From contig CBDICG010000002.1 of NCBI GenBank assembly GCA_965277275.1, positions 1,178,001-1,242,000 of the forward strand: a stretch of DNA of 64,000 bases, in the 5' to 3' direction. The position numbers and the translations under genes were made by a program. The DNA is from HLUCCA09 sp965277275. Its GTDB lineage: Bacteria > Pseudomonadota > Alphaproteobacteria > Rhodobacterales > Rhodobacteraceae. Positions 43,280-52,516 of this stretch are shown piece after piece. A model generated the notes under the pieces. It saw only the letters and a program-made list of their open reading frames with translations, made no database searches and had not been told where the DNA came from. The stretch's first letter is position 1. Each line of letters starts with the position of its first letter.

Positions 43280-45031
43280 ATGCCTCCCGCCCTCCGGCAC
43301 TACTTTCCGATCCTCGACTGGTCCGCGCGGTACGACCGCCGGACGCTCGAGGCCGACGCCCTCGCCGCCGTCATCGTCACGATCATGCTCATCCCCCAGT
43401 CGCTGGCCTATGCCCTCCTTGCCGGGCTGCCCGCCGAGATGGGGCTCTACGCGTCGATCCTGCCGCTTGTGGGCTATGCGATCTTCGGCACTTCCCGGGC
43501 GCTGGCGGTCGGGCCGGTGGCGGTGGTCTCGCTCATGACCGCGGCCGCCATCGGCAACCTCGGGCTGACCGACCCCGCGACCATCGCGCTTGCCGCCATC
43601 ACACTGGCCTTCCTGTCGGGCGCCATTCTCATCGGAATGGGGCTCCTGCGGCTCGGGTTCATTGCGAATTTCCTCTCTCACCCCGTTATTGCGGGCTTCA
43701 TCACGGCCTCGGGCCTCCTCATCGCCACGAGCCAGCTCAAACACATCCTCGGCGTCCCCGCCCATGGCCACACGCTGCCCGAAATTCTGGCTTCTCTCGC
43801 GCACGGCCTGCCCGAAGTGAATTTCTGGGCCCTAGGGACCGGCACCGCGGCAACCGCCTTCCTTTTCTGGGTGCGCAAGGGCCTGAAGCCGCGCCTTCTT
43901 GCGCTTGGCGTCGCGCCCCGCCTCGCGGACGTGCTGACCAAAGCCGGCCCGGTCGCCGCCGTCGCGGCGACCATCGTCCTGACATGGGCCCTCGGCCTTG
44001 ATGCACGGGGCCTCGATATCGTGGGCACCGTTCCGACCGGTCTGCCGCCTCTGACAGCCCCGTCCTTCGATCTCGAACTCTGGGGCACCCTCTTCGGCTC
44101 TGCCCTGCTGATCTCGGTGATCGGCTTCGTCGAAAGCGTCTCTGTTGCCCAGACCCTCGCGGCCAAGAAACGCCAGCGCATCGCGCCCGATCAGGAGCTG
44201 ATCGGCCTCGGCGCCGCCAACGTGGCCGCATCTGTCTCGGGCGGCTATCCGGTCACCGGCGGCTTCGCCCGCTCGGTCGTGAACTTCGACGCCGGTGCCG
44301 AAACGCCCGCTGCGGGCGCCTTCACCGCCATTGGCATCCTGCTGGCGGCGGTCTTCCTGACGCCGCTTATGTACTTCCTGCCAAAGGCTACGCTCGCAGC
44401 GACCATTATCGTCGCCGTCCTGTCGCTCGTGGATTTCTCGATCCTGCGGACCGCCTGGGGATACTCCAAGGCCGATTTCTTCGCCGTCGCCACCACGATC
44501 CTGCTGACCCTTGGCGGCGGGGTCGAGCTCGGCGTTTCGGCCGGGGTCGGGATCTCGATCCTGCTCTACCTGTGGGCGACCTCCCGCCCCCATGTTGCCG
44601 AGGTCGGGCTTGTGCCCGGCACCCAGCACTTCCGCAACATCCGTCGCCACAGGGTCGAAACCCGGCCAAACCTGCTGACCCTCCGGATCGACGAGAGCCT
44701 CTACTTCGCGAACGCCCGCTTCATGGAGGACTACATTCTCGACCGCGTGACCCGGGACAACGAGATCACCGACGTTGTGCTCATGTTCTCGGCGGTGAAC
44801 GCGGTCGACCTCTCCGCGCTCGAAAGCCTCGAAGCGATCAACGACCGCCTGCGGGACATGGGGCTGCGTTTGCACCTGAGCGAGGTGAAAGGCCCCGTAA
44901 TGGACCGGCTCGCAGGCTCACATCTGCTGCACGATCTCACCGGCGAGGTCTTTCTGAGCCAGTTCGATGCCTATGACCGCCTTGCCCCGCCCGCCGGGAG
45001 GCGCGGCACGCTTCCCGGGGCGGCCGAATAG
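43280..45031 (+). CDS. SulP family inorganic anion transporter with STAS domain
   Basis: A 583-residue protein: about 12-14 membrane segments (IVTIMLIPQSLAYALLAGLP, GFITASGLLIATSQL, GAFTAIGILLAAVFLTPLMY) and a C-terminal cytoplasmic STAS domain (VLMFSAVNAVDLSALESLEA). SulP carriers move sulfate, bicarbonate or other anions. It follows the SQR gene after 136 bases on the same strand; it could export sulfate formed from sulfite or import sulfate, and the direction is not evident. ATG at 43280 is used because the 5' extension is not conserved-looking. Confidence 0.9.
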   Translation: MPPALRHYFPILDWSARYDRRTLEADALAAVIVTIMLIPQSLAYALLAGLPAEMGLYASILPLVGYAIFGTSRALAVGPVAVVSLMTAAAIGNLGLTDPATIALAAITLAFLSGAILIGMGLLRLGFIANFLSHPVIAGFITASGLLIATSQLKHILGVPAHGHTLPEILASLAHGLPEVNFWALGTGTAATAFLFWVRKGLKPRLLALGVAPRLADVLTKAGPVAAVAATIVLTWALGLDARGLDIVGTVPTGLPPLTAPSFDLELWGTLFGSALLISVIGFVESVSVAQTLAAKKRQRIAPDQELIGLGAANVAASVSGGYPVTGGFARSVVNFDAGAETPAAGAFTAIGILLAAVFLTPLMYFLPKATLAATIIVAVLSLVDFSILRTAWGYSKADFFAVATTILLTLGGGVELGVSAGVGISILLYLWATSRPHVAEVGLVPGTQHFRNIRRHRVETRPNLLTLRIDESLYFANARFMEDYILDRVTRDNEITDVVLMFSAVNAVDLSALESLEAINDRLRDMGLRLHLSEVKGPVMDRLAGSHLLHDLTGEVFLSQFDAYDRLAPPAGRRGTLPGAAE

Positions 45032-45071
45032 GCCCCTTCACACCGCGAGCGCGATCGGGCACGAGGCGCGC

Positions 45072-46181
45072 ATGAGTCCCGCCGCTGACCTGCCCGATTT
45101 CCACGTCGCCGAGATGGCGAGCCTGTCGCTCGCCGGCTCGGACAGGCGGCGGCCGATCCGGGTGCCCGAAGAGGACCGAAGCGATGGCTTCGAGGACGCG
45201 TATGATTTCGACACGCTTTGGTATGACGCAGTGCGGATCGGGCGGGACGTCCGCCTGATCTGCCCGCGCCTCTACACCCTGCGCCCGCTGCTCGACCGCC
45301 TGCAAGCGGACGGCGCGCACCTGAAAGCTCCGCGCGTGCAAGGATTTCGGCGCCACGACATCGCGCGCCTCAAGGTTCCCGACGGTGCCCATCGCCTGTC
45401 CCTGCAGCGCGGCAACTGGCACGCCGAGAGCGGGATCAGCCCGGATGGCGCGGCACACTTTCAGGGGCTGAACGCATCGCTCCACATGAACCGCAACAAC
45501 CGGCTGGAGTGGATCGACGCGTGGGCCCGGTTTCACATCGCGGAGCATGGCCTCGAAGCGATGCTGATCCTCGACAATGCCTCGACCGACTATCCGCCAG
45601 AGGCAATCCTTGATGCGCTCTCTGCCAGCGGACTGAAGCGTGCCGTGGTGCTCAAGGTTCCGCAAAGCTATGGCCCGACGCGGCGCAAGCACGGGCGGCG
45701 GGGCGGGAAGTTCCTGCAACCCGCGATGCTCAACCTGGCGCGGTTGCGCTTCCTGAGGACAGCGCGCGCCGTTCTGAACGCCGATCTCGACGAGTTGGTC
45801 TGGTCGCGCGGGGGGGCGGTCTTCGATGCAGCGGCGCAGAGCCTGCTCGGCCTGGTGATGTTTGCCGGTGAATGGCGCATGCCCATCCCCCGCGTCGAGC
45901 CCCCCTACACGTACCGACAGCATGTCCATGTGCGCCCGGGAAATTGGCCCTGCCCGACCAAGTATTGTATCTGCCCGGGCGGCGCGCTCCGTTGGGCCGG
46001 GTGGGACGTGCACCGCCTCGAAAGCCTCGTGCCCATTGCCCTGCCCCCCAGGAAGGATTTCGGGTACTGGCATTGCCGGGGGATCACGACGGACTGGAAG
46101 GGATATGGCCGCCTCGGCCCCGGCGACACGGGTGAAAAAGACGCCTCGACCGCCGCCGTTCTGGAACGGGTCTTTGGCTAA
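45072..46181 (+). CDS. Glycosyltransferase family 92/2-like protein
   Basis: A 369-residue protein with a GT-A-type core in its second half: WARFHIAEHGLEAMLILDNA, an Asp-rich VLNADLDELVWSRGG metal site and FGYWHCRGITTDWKGYGR. The first third is unlike known domains. Homologues cluster with Rhodobacteraceae hypothetical GTs distantly like those at 21-23 kb. ATG at 45072 is preceded by CGAGG only, so the start is uncertain by a few codons. No adjacent glycan gene supports a pathway. Confidence 0.72.
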   Translation: MSPAADLPDFHVAEMASLSLAGSDRRRPIRVPEEDRSDGFEDAYDFDTLWYDAVRIGRDVRLICPRLYTLRPLLDRLQADGAHLKAPRVQGFRRHDIARLKVPDGAHRLSLQRGNWHAESGISPDGAAHFQGLNASLHMNRNNRLEWIDAWARFHIAEHGLEAMLILDNASTDYPPEAILDALSASGLKRAVVLKVPQSYGPTRRKHGRRGGKFLQPAMLNLARLRFLRTARAVLNADLDELVWSRGGAVFDAAAQSLLGLVMFAGEWRMPIPRVEPPYTYRQHVHVRPGNWPCPTKYCICPGGALRWAGWDVHRLESLVPIALPPRKDFGYWHCRGITTDWKGYGRLGPGDTGEKDASTAAVLERVFG

Positions 46182-46243
46182 GGCCGCTTGCGTGGGGCGC
46201 CCGGCCCGTGCGACCTTTGGAATGCTGTGGAGGAGGAGAGTCG

Positions 46244-47260
46244 ATGGACGGCAAGCCGACGGAAGCGGCCGACACACAAACTGACGCGACACCGGATCAC
46301 GCGCTGCCCCAGGTCGGGACACCGCGCAATCCCGGCATGCAACTGGATCTCGACTGGGTGCTGCGCGCGCAGGCGAACACCTCGGCCATCGAGAGGCGGT
46401 GCGCCTCCCTGCCGGGCCGCCGCTCGATCAAGAAGGAGTGGCAGGCCGCGTGGCTCTTGCGGGCGATCCAGTGCATCGACCTGACGACGCTTTCGGGCGA
46501 CGACACACCGGGCCGGGTGCGGCGGCTCTGCGCCAAGGCGAAACACCCCCTGCGGCACGACATCGAGACCGCCCTCGGTGTGGCGCAGATCCGGACGGGC
46601 GCTGTTTGTGTTTACCACGAGATGGTGCCGACAGCCGTCGAGGCCCTTCAGGGCTCGGGCATCCCGGTGGCAGCTGTATCGACCGGCTTTCCTGCCGGGC
46701 TCTCGCCCTTTGCGCTGCGCGTGGCCGAGATCGGCGCGAGCGTGGCCGCCGGTGCCGAGGAGATCGACATCGTGATCTCGCGCCGCCATGTGCTGACAGG
46801 GGACTGGCAGGCGCTCTATGACGAGATGGCAGAGTTCCGGCGCGCCTGCGGCCCGGCGCATGTGAAGGCGATCCTGGCGACCGGAGAGCTGGGGAGCCTG
46901 CGTAATGTCGCCCGCGCGAGCCTCGTGTGCATGATGGCGGGTGCGGACTTCATAAAGACGTCGACGGGCAAGGAAAGCGTGAACGCGACGCTGCCGGTGA
47001 CGCTGGTCATGACCCGCGCGATCCGTGAGTACTACGAGGTCACCGGGCACCGGGTGGGCTACAAGCCGGCAGGCGGGATCTCGAAGGCGAAGGACGCGCT
47101 GATCTACCTGGCGCTGATGAAGGAAGAACTGGGGGACCGTTGGCTGCGGCCGGATCTCTTCCGCTTCGGCGCTTCGTCGCTCCTTGGGGATATCGAACGG
47201 CAGCTCGAACACCATCTGACGGGGGCCTATTCCGTGGGCTGGCACCACCCCATGGCCTGA
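46244..47260 (+). CDS. deoC: Deoxyribose-phosphate aldolase
   Basis: Class I aldolase splitting deoxyribose 5-phosphate into acetaldehyde and glyceraldehyde 3-phosphate. The Schiff-base Lys lies in GADFIKTSTGKESV, with GYKPAGGISKAKDAL as the phosphate loop. At 338 residues it is longer than E. coli DeoC (259), with an N-terminal extension of about 80 as in eukaryote-like DeoC. ATG at 46244 follows GGAGGAGG. The downstream ALDH16 could oxidise the acetaldehyde. Confidence 0.92.
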   Translation: MDGKPTEAADTQTDATPDHALPQVGTPRNPGMQLDLDWVLRAQANTSAIERRCASLPGRRSIKKEWQAAWLLRAIQCIDLTTLSGDDTPGRVRRLCAKAKHPLRHDIETALGVAQIRTGAVCVYHEMVPTAVEALQGSGIPVAAVSTGFPAGLSPFALRVAEIGASVAAGAEEIDIVISRRHVLTGDWQALYDEMAEFRRACGPAHVKAILATGELGSLRNVARASLVCMMAGADFIKTSTGKESVNATLPVTLVMTRAIREYYEVTGHRVGYKPAGGISKAKDALIYLALMKEELGDRWLRPDLFRFGASSLLGDIERQLEHHLTGAYSVGWHHPMA

Positions 47261-47315
47261 GCCCGCCATCGGGCGGTGCAAGTGCGTATTTTGAGCAGAA
47301 AGAAGGCACGGATCT

Positions 47316-47513
47316 ATGATGTCCAGGGAAGTTCAGGCAGCGTGGTGGCCTGTATCCGCAGGCAACGGGCGTGCACGCGCGGTTCGCATCGCGGGTGCGG
47401 ACGTGGCGCATGTGATCCTTCGGGCACAGGCCCCGGGGTCGCTCGCCGGAATGGCGCGGACGGTGGGCGATGCGACGGACATCGCGACAGGTGAAGGGTG
47501 GGCTCGGCCATGA
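47316..47513 (+). CDS. Possible 65-residue protein between deoC and ALDH16
   Basis: An open frame starting ATG at 47316 with GAAGG upstream and ending in ATGA overlap with the aldehyde dehydrogenase start. The product is basic and Ala/Gly-rich, with no motif or membrane segment recognised. The four-base overlap suggests translational coupling, but the frame may be fortuitous. Its presence between genes of a likely pathway is the main argument for reality. Confidence 0.4.
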   Translation: MMSREVQAAWWPVSAGNGRARAVRIAGADVAHVILRAQAPGSLAGMARTVGDATDIATGEGWARP

Positions 47514-49846
47514 CGGTTCAGGAGATCCTCGATACGATGGAATACGGCCCTGCGCCGGAGAGCGCCGAGACCGCGCTGGCATGGCTCGAGGACGCCGGAG
47601 GAGCCTTCGGGCATTTCATCGGCGGGGCGTTCACGGCGCCGGCAGAGGGCTTCGACAGCCGAAATCCGGCGACAGGGGCGATCCTCGCGCGGCTGACGCA
47701 AGGCACGCAGGCCGATGTGGATGCGGCGGTGACGGCCGCGCGGGGCGCGCAGCGGGGCTGGGCGGCGCTTGGCGGGCATGGTCGCGCGCGGGTGCTCTAT
47801 GCGCTGGCGCGGCTGTTGCAGAAGCATGCGCGGCTTTTTGCGGTGCTGGAGGTGCTCGACAACGGCAAACCCATCCGGGAGGCGCGGGATATCGACGTGC
47901 CGCTGGCCGTCCGGCATTTCTATTATCATGCGGGGATGGCCCAACTGATGGAGGCCGAGCTTCCGGGGCGGCGGGCGCTTGGCGTCTGCGGGCAGATCGT
48001 GCCGTGGAATTTCCCGCTTCTTATGCTTGCATGGAAGATCGCACCAGCGCTCGCCATGGGCAACACGGTGGTCCTGAAGCCCGCCGAGTATACGTCGCTC
48101 ACCGCGCTGCTCTTTGGACAGATCTGCCAGGAAGCCGGTGTGCCCGATGGCGTGGTCAATATCGTCACCGGCGACGGTGGCGTGGGTCGGATGATCGTCG
48201 CGGCCGAGGTCGATAAGGTGGCCTTTACAGGTTCGACCGCCGTGGGCCGGGAAATCCGGCGCGCGACCGCCGGAAGCGGCAAGGCCCTGACGCTCGAGCT
48301 GGGGGGGAAATCGCCTTACATCGTTTTTGACGATGCCGATCTCGACAGCGCCGTGGAGGGTCTTGTCGACGCGATCTGGTTCAACCAGGGACAGGTCTGT
48401 TGCGCCGGTTCGCGGCTCCTTGTGCAGGAGGGGATCGCGGAGCGCTTCCACGCCCGGCTGAAGGCGCGCATGGACAAGCTGCGCATGGGCGACCCGCTCG
48501 ACAAATCCGTCGATCTCGGGGCCGTGGTGGACCCGGTGCAGCTGCAGGCCATCACCCGCATGGTCGACGAGGGCGGTGTCGAAGGTGAGGTGTACCACGC
48601 CGCTGTCACTGTCCCGGACGGGTGCTTTTACCCGCCAACGCTGGTGACGGGCCTCTCGCCCGCCGCACGTCTGATGCAGGAGGAGGTGTTCGGGCCGGTT
48701 CTTGTCTCGACCACGTTCCGCACCCCCAATGAGGCCGTGCAACTGGCCAATGACACGCGCTACGGGCTTGCGGCGTCCGTCTGGTCCGAAAACGTCAATC
48801 TGGCGCTCGATGTGGCGCCGAAGCTGGCGGCGGGTGTCGTGTGGGTCAACGGGACGAACTTCTTTGATGCCGCCGCTGGCTTTGGCGGCGTGCGCGAGAG
48901 CGGCTTCGGGCGTGAGGGCGGATGGGAAGGGCTTCTGGCCTACACACGTTCGCAGTGGCCCGAGGGAGAGAGCGCGCCTGTGCCGGTGCCCGCCCCGGAG
49001 CGGGCCCGCGCGGCCGACGGCCTCGACCGGACGGCGAAGATGTATATCGGCGGCAAGCAGGCGCGCCCGGACGGGGGCTATTCGCGCGCGGTCTGGGGCA
49101 CGAACGGAACGCTGCTGGGCCATGTCGGGGCGGGGAACCGCAAGGACATTCGCAACGCGGTCGAAGCTGCGGAAAAGGCAGAGGGGTGGGCGCGCACGAC
49201 CAGCCACACGCGCGCGCAGATCCTCTACTACATCGCTGAGAACCTCGCGGCGCGGGGCGATGCCTTTGCCGATCGCATCGAGGCCATGACAGGTGCGGAC
49301 GGCGTGGCCGAGGTCGAGGCCTCGATTTCGCGGCTCTTTACCTGGGCGGCCTGGGCCGACAAGTACGACGGCGCGGCGAAAGGGGTGCCGATGCGCGGGC
49401 TCGCCTTGGCGATCAACGAGCCCATAGGTGTGATCGGCGCGCTTTGCCCCTCCGAAGCCCCCCTTCTGGGCGCCATCACCACACTCGCGCCCGCAATCGC
49501 GATGGGCAACCGTATCGTTCTTGTACCGTCGGAGGCGTTTCCGCTGGCGGCCACCGACTTCTACCAGGTGCTCGAGACGTCCGACGTCCCGGCAGGGGTC
49601 GTCAATATCGTCACGGGCGAAGTGTCGGAACTGGCGCCGACGCTCGCGGCCCATGCCGCTGTCGGGGCCGTCTGGAACTTCGCGGACCGCGCTCTGGACA
49701 CTGTCATCGAGCAAAAGGCGGCCGATACGCTCAAGCGCACCTGGTCCCTGCGGACGGATTGGGGCGCTCCGACAGCCGAAGGACGCGCGTTCCTTCAGGC
49801 GGCGACGGAGGTCAAGACGGTGTGGGTCCCGTACGGCGAAGGGTAA
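47510..49846 (+). CDS. Two-domain aldehyde dehydrogenase of the ALDH16 type
   Basis: A 778-residue protein made of two ALDH folds. The first (residues 1-490) is catalytic: VPWNFPLLMLAWKIAPALAM, FTGSTAVGREI, Glu in LELGGKSPY and Cys in NQGQVCCAGSRL. The second (about 520-778, shorter) repeats ALDH features (GVIGALCPSEAPLLGAI, VNIVTGEVSELAPTLAAH) but lacks the Cys and the Glu loop. This matches bacterial ALDH16, for which I recall a structure from Loktanella. It would use NAD(P)+; acetaldehyde from DeoC is a possible substrate by position only. Confidence 0.93.
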   Translation: MTVQEILDTMEYGPAPESAETALAWLEDAGGAFGHFIGGAFTAPAEGFDSRNPATGAILARLTQGTQADVDAAVTAARGAQRGWAALGGHGRARVLYALARLLQKHARLFAVLEVLDNGKPIREARDIDVPLAVRHFYYHAGMAQLMEAELPGRRALGVCGQIVPWNFPLLMLAWKIAPALAMGNTVVLKPAEYTSLTALLFGQICQEAGVPDGVVNIVTGDGGVGRMIVAAEVDKVAFTGSTAVGREIRRATAGSGKALTLELGGKSPYIVFDDADLDSAVEGLVDAIWFNQGQVCCAGSRLLVQEGIAERFHARLKARMDKLRMGDPLDKSVDLGAVVDPVQLQAITRMVDEGGVEGEVYHAAVTVPDGCFYPPTLVTGLSPAARLMQEEVFGPVLVSTTFRTPNEAVQLANDTRYGLAASVWSENVNLALDVAPKLAAGVVWVNGTNFFDAAAGFGGVRESGFGREGGWEGLLAYTRSQWPEGESAPVPVPAPERARAADGLDRTAKMYIGGKQARPDGGYSRAVWGTNGTLLGHVGAGNRKDIRNAVEAAEKAEGWARTTSHTRAQILYYIAENLAARGDAFADRIEAMTGADGVAEVEASISRLFTWAAWADKYDGAAKGVPMRGLALAINEPIGVIGALCPSEAPLLGAITTLAPAIAMGNRIVLVPSEAFPLAATDFYQVLETSDVPAGVVNIVTGEVSELAPTLAAHAAVGAVWNFADRALDTVIEQKAADTLKRTWSLRTDWGAPTAEGRAFLQAATEVKTVWVPYGEG

Positions 49847-49930
49847 GGGAACTTGTACTTTTGGGCGAGTTGCGCCCAGTGCCAAAACCAGCAGTTTGGT
49901 TTCACCCGGGGGCGTGCGGGGGACCGTTCT

Positions 49931-50809
49931 ATGGAAATGCACCAGATCCGCTATGTTTTGGCGGCGGCTGAGCACCTCAACTTCACACGCGCTGCGGCCC
50001 AGTGTGATGTGAGCCAGCCTGCGCTGACCAAGGGGATAAAGGCTCTCGAATCAGAGCTGGACGCTGCCCTGTTCCACCGTGAGGGGCGCCGCATCATCCT
50101 CAGCCACTTCGGCCAGATGATGCTCCCTCACCTGCGCGAGATCGCCTCCGAAGCTGAGGCCGCGCGCTCGCTGGCCAAGAAATACCATCTGCTCGATCAG
50201 GTCCCGGTGCGCCTTGGTGTTCAGGTGACGATCGGCCCCGGGCGATTTGGCGGCTTCTTCAATGCGTTCGATGCCGCCCACGGAAGCGCAGAGCTCGCTG
50301 CCACGATTGCGCCGGCCCGAGAGCTTGCCGGTGCGCTGGGGCGGGATGAGATCGATCTTGCGGTGGTGACTCGCCTCCCGGATGTCACCGACGGGCTGTC
50401 GCTCGCGACGCTCTACACGGAGGGCTACGTCGCCGTTTTCCCAAAGGATCATCCGTTGGCCAATCGCAGCACGGTGACGCTCGAAGACCTCAACGGGCAC
50501 GCCTATGTCGACCGGCTGCATTGCGAGATGCGTGAGGCTGTCCGTGCCGTCTGTGCCGAACGGTCGGTCGATCTCTACGCGCGGTTTCGGGCGGAGCGCG
50601 ACGACTGGATCCAGGACATGGTGCACTCCGGTCTAGGGTTTGCGTTCATGCCGGAGCATTCCGTAACGCTTGACACACTGGCGCAGGTGCCGCTCGTCGA
50701 TCCGGTTGTCGCGCGTGAGATCTGCCTGGCCTCGGTTCCGGGGCGGCCCTTTCCCGCAGGCTCTGCGGCGCTGGCCCGCCTTGCCCGGAGCTTTGCATGG
50801 AAGGGCTAA
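49931..50809 (+). CDS. LysR family transcriptional regulator
   Basis: A 292-residue LTTR. The winged HTH is at residues 5-65 (YVLAAAEHLNFTRAAAQCDV, SQPALTKGIKALE), followed by the substrate-binding domain (VRLGVQVTIGPGRFGGFF). ATG at 49931 follows a GGGGGA site. It lies 84 bases after ALDH16, on the same strand, so it may be co-transcribed with or regulate the deoC-ALDH16 genes or cioAB downstream. The effector is unknown. Confidence 0.9.
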   Translation: MEMHQIRYVLAAAEHLNFTRAAAQCDVSQPALTKGIKALESELDAALFHREGRRIILSHFGQMMLPHLREIASEAEAARSLAKKYHLLDQVPVRLGVQVTIGPGRFGGFFNAFDAAHGSAELAATIAPARELAGALGRDEIDLAVVTRLPDVTDGLSLATLYTEGYVAVFPKDHPLANRSTVTLEDLNGHAYVDRLHCEMREAVRAVCAERSVDLYARFRAERDDWIQDMVHSGLGFAFMPEHSVTLDTLAQVPLVDPVVAREICLASVPGRPFPAGSAALARLARSFAWKG

Positions 50810-50833
50810 CGCCCACCATTCCGCACGGCCAGA

Positions 50834-50849
50834 ATGTCGCATCCGACAT
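50834..50849. promoter_or_regulatory. Perfect palindrome upstream of cioA
   Basis: ATGTCG (50834-50839), CATC, CGACAT (50844-50849): a 16-base inverted repeat 25 bases after the LysR stop and about 150 bases before the cioA ATG. It may be an operator for the oxidase genes. It is not a TTGAT-N4-ATCAA FNR site. Confidence 0.4.
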
Positions 50850-51001
50850 ACAACTTTTGAAAATCGGCCACTGCCGCCTACCTCAGGATCAACCCCGGAC
50901 ACGCGAACAGGCCGGGCCCTGATAGACAGACGTTAAGACCTTCACGGTAGGTGCGCAGCCATCGGGGCTTGCTCCCATCGATGTTGGTGTATGGAGGTGA
51001 C

Positions 51002-52456
51002 ATGGACACGCTCATGCTGTCGCGCATCCAGTTTGGCGCGAACATTTCGTTTCACATTCTTTTTCCCACGATCACCATTGCCTTGGGCTGGGTGCTGCTG
51101 TGGTTCAAGCTGCGCTTCAATGCGACCGGCGACTTCAAGTGGATGGAAGCCTATCGCTTCTGGGTGAAGGTGTTCGCACTCTCGTTCGCGATGGGGGTGG
51201 TCTCTGGCATCACGATGTCGTTCCAGTTCGGAACAAACTGGCCCGGGTTCATGGAAACCGTGGGCAACGTGGCCGGGCCGCTGCTCGCCTATGAGGTTCT
51301 GACGGCCTTTTTTCTCGAGGCCGGTTTCCTCGGCATCATGCTCTTTGGATTTTCCCGGGTGCCGGGCTGGCTGCATACGCTGTCGACCTTCCTTGTCGCC
51401 TTCGGCACGACCCTTTCCGCGTTCTGGATCCTTGTCCTGAACTCTTGGATGCACACGCCTGCCGGATACGAAGTGCGTGACGGGATCGTCTTTGCGACCG
51501 ATTGGTGGGAGATCATCTTCAATCCGTCGATGCCCTACCGCCTGATCCACATGCTGTTGGCCTCGGCGCTCACGGTGGCGTTCCTGATCGCTGGCCTCTC
51601 GGCCCTGCGCCGCCTCTTCGGGGATCGGTCCGAATCCGTTGCCGCAACGCTGAAGTTCGGCGCGATGCTCGGCGCGATCGTGATCCCGGTGCAGATCTAC
51701 GTGGGGGACATGCACGGTCTGAACACGCTGGAGCACCAGCCCGCGAAGCTTGCCGCGATGGAAGGCCACTGGGAAAACGTCGAGGGCGAGAGCGTGCCGC
51801 TCTACCTCTTCGGCGTCCCCAATGAGGAGACGCGGACAAACGACTACGGCATCAAGATCCCGCATCTCGGCTCGCTGATCCTGACCCACAGCTGGGACGG
51901 GCAGATCCCCGCCCTGAACGATTTTGTCTCCGACGAGGGCGAGGTGATGCACCCGCCCGTGGCCCCGGTCTTCTTCAGTTTCCGGATCATGGTCGCAACC
52001 GGCATGGCGATGCTCGGCCTGTCCTGGCTCGCGGTCGGCCTGATGGCACGGCGAACCGGGCCCAATGGTCAGCGCTGGGATGTCGACGCCTTGCCGAAGA
52101 TCGTTCTCTTCGCATTTGTCGCCATGGCGCTCTCGGGCTGGCTGGCGGTGCTCGCAGGGTGGTATACGACCGAGATCGGCCGCCAGCCATGGCTCGTGAC
52201 CGGGGTGATGACCACGGCTCAGGCCGTCGCTGACGTGCCGGCGCCAATGGTTCTGTCCACGCTGATCGCCTACCTTGCGATCTACGGCCTGCTCACGGGT
52301 GCCTATTGTGCCGTTCTGATCTACCTTGCGTGGAAGGCCAGCCACGGCGAGACCCTGCCGACCCGGGGCATGGAGCCCTCATCGGGCGCAGCCGTCGCCG
52401 CTGCTGTCAGCTCCGGACAGCGGGCGCAAGGACCGACGGTTACGCCCGCTGAATGA
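51002..52456 (+). CDS. cioA: Cytochrome bd ubiquinol oxidase subunit I (CIO type)
   Basis: Quinol oxidase subunit holding hemes b558, b595 and d. The axial His is at residue 18 in ANISFHILFPT; YRLIHMLLAS holds another ligand, and GWYTTEIGRQPWLVTG is the family signature. The Q-loop is short, placing it with CioA/cyanide-insensitive oxidases rather than E. coli CydA. It has about nine membrane segments and 484 residues. ATG at 51002 follows GGAGGTG. Such oxidases give resistance to sulfide, nitric oxide and low oxygen. Confidence 0.95.
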   Translation: MDTLMLSRIQFGANISFHILFPTITIALGWVLLWFKLRFNATGDFKWMEAYRFWVKVFALSFAMGVVSGITMSFQFGTNWPGFMETVGNVAGPLLAYEVLTAFFLEAGFLGIMLFGFSRVPGWLHTLSTFLVAFGTTLSAFWILVLNSWMHTPAGYEVRDGIVFATDWWEIIFNPSMPYRLIHMLLASALTVAFLIAGLSALRRLFGDRSESVAATLKFGAMLGAIVIPVQIYVGDMHGLNTLEHQPAKLAAMEGHWENVEGESVPLYLFGVPNEETRTNDYGIKIPHLGSLILTHSWDGQIPALNDFVSDEGEVMHPPVAPVFFSFRIMVATGMAMLGLSWLAVGLMARRTGPNGQRWDVDALPKIVLFAFVAMALSGWLAVLAGWYTTEIGRQPWLVTGVMTTAQAVADVPAPMVLSTLIAYLAIYGLLTGAYCAVLIYLAWKASHGETLPTRGMEPSSGAAVAAAVSSGQRAQGPTVTPAE

Positions 52457-52516
52457 CCAGCAATCAGGTGCGCGCGGGCCGGATACGGGCCGCGCGCGTC
52501 GCGCAAGGACTGCCAG

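Noticed and set aside
41359..43281. A 640-codon minus-strand frame opposite the SQR fusion
   Set aside because: Long antisense frames arise in high-GC genes; the translation shows no motifs and the + strand is fully explained.
47333..49975. An 880-codon minus-strand frame opposite ALDH16
   Set aside because: Same reason: His/Arg/Gly-rich shadow with no domains, opposite a clear two-domain ALDH.
50818..50835. ATTC...GAAT upstream of cioA as a second SqrR operator
   Set aside because: The spacing is ten bases, not eight, so it does not fit the operator.
50884..50898. GGATCAA as an FNR box for cioAB
   Set aside because: Only one half-site (ATCAA) is present; the other half does not match TTGAT.
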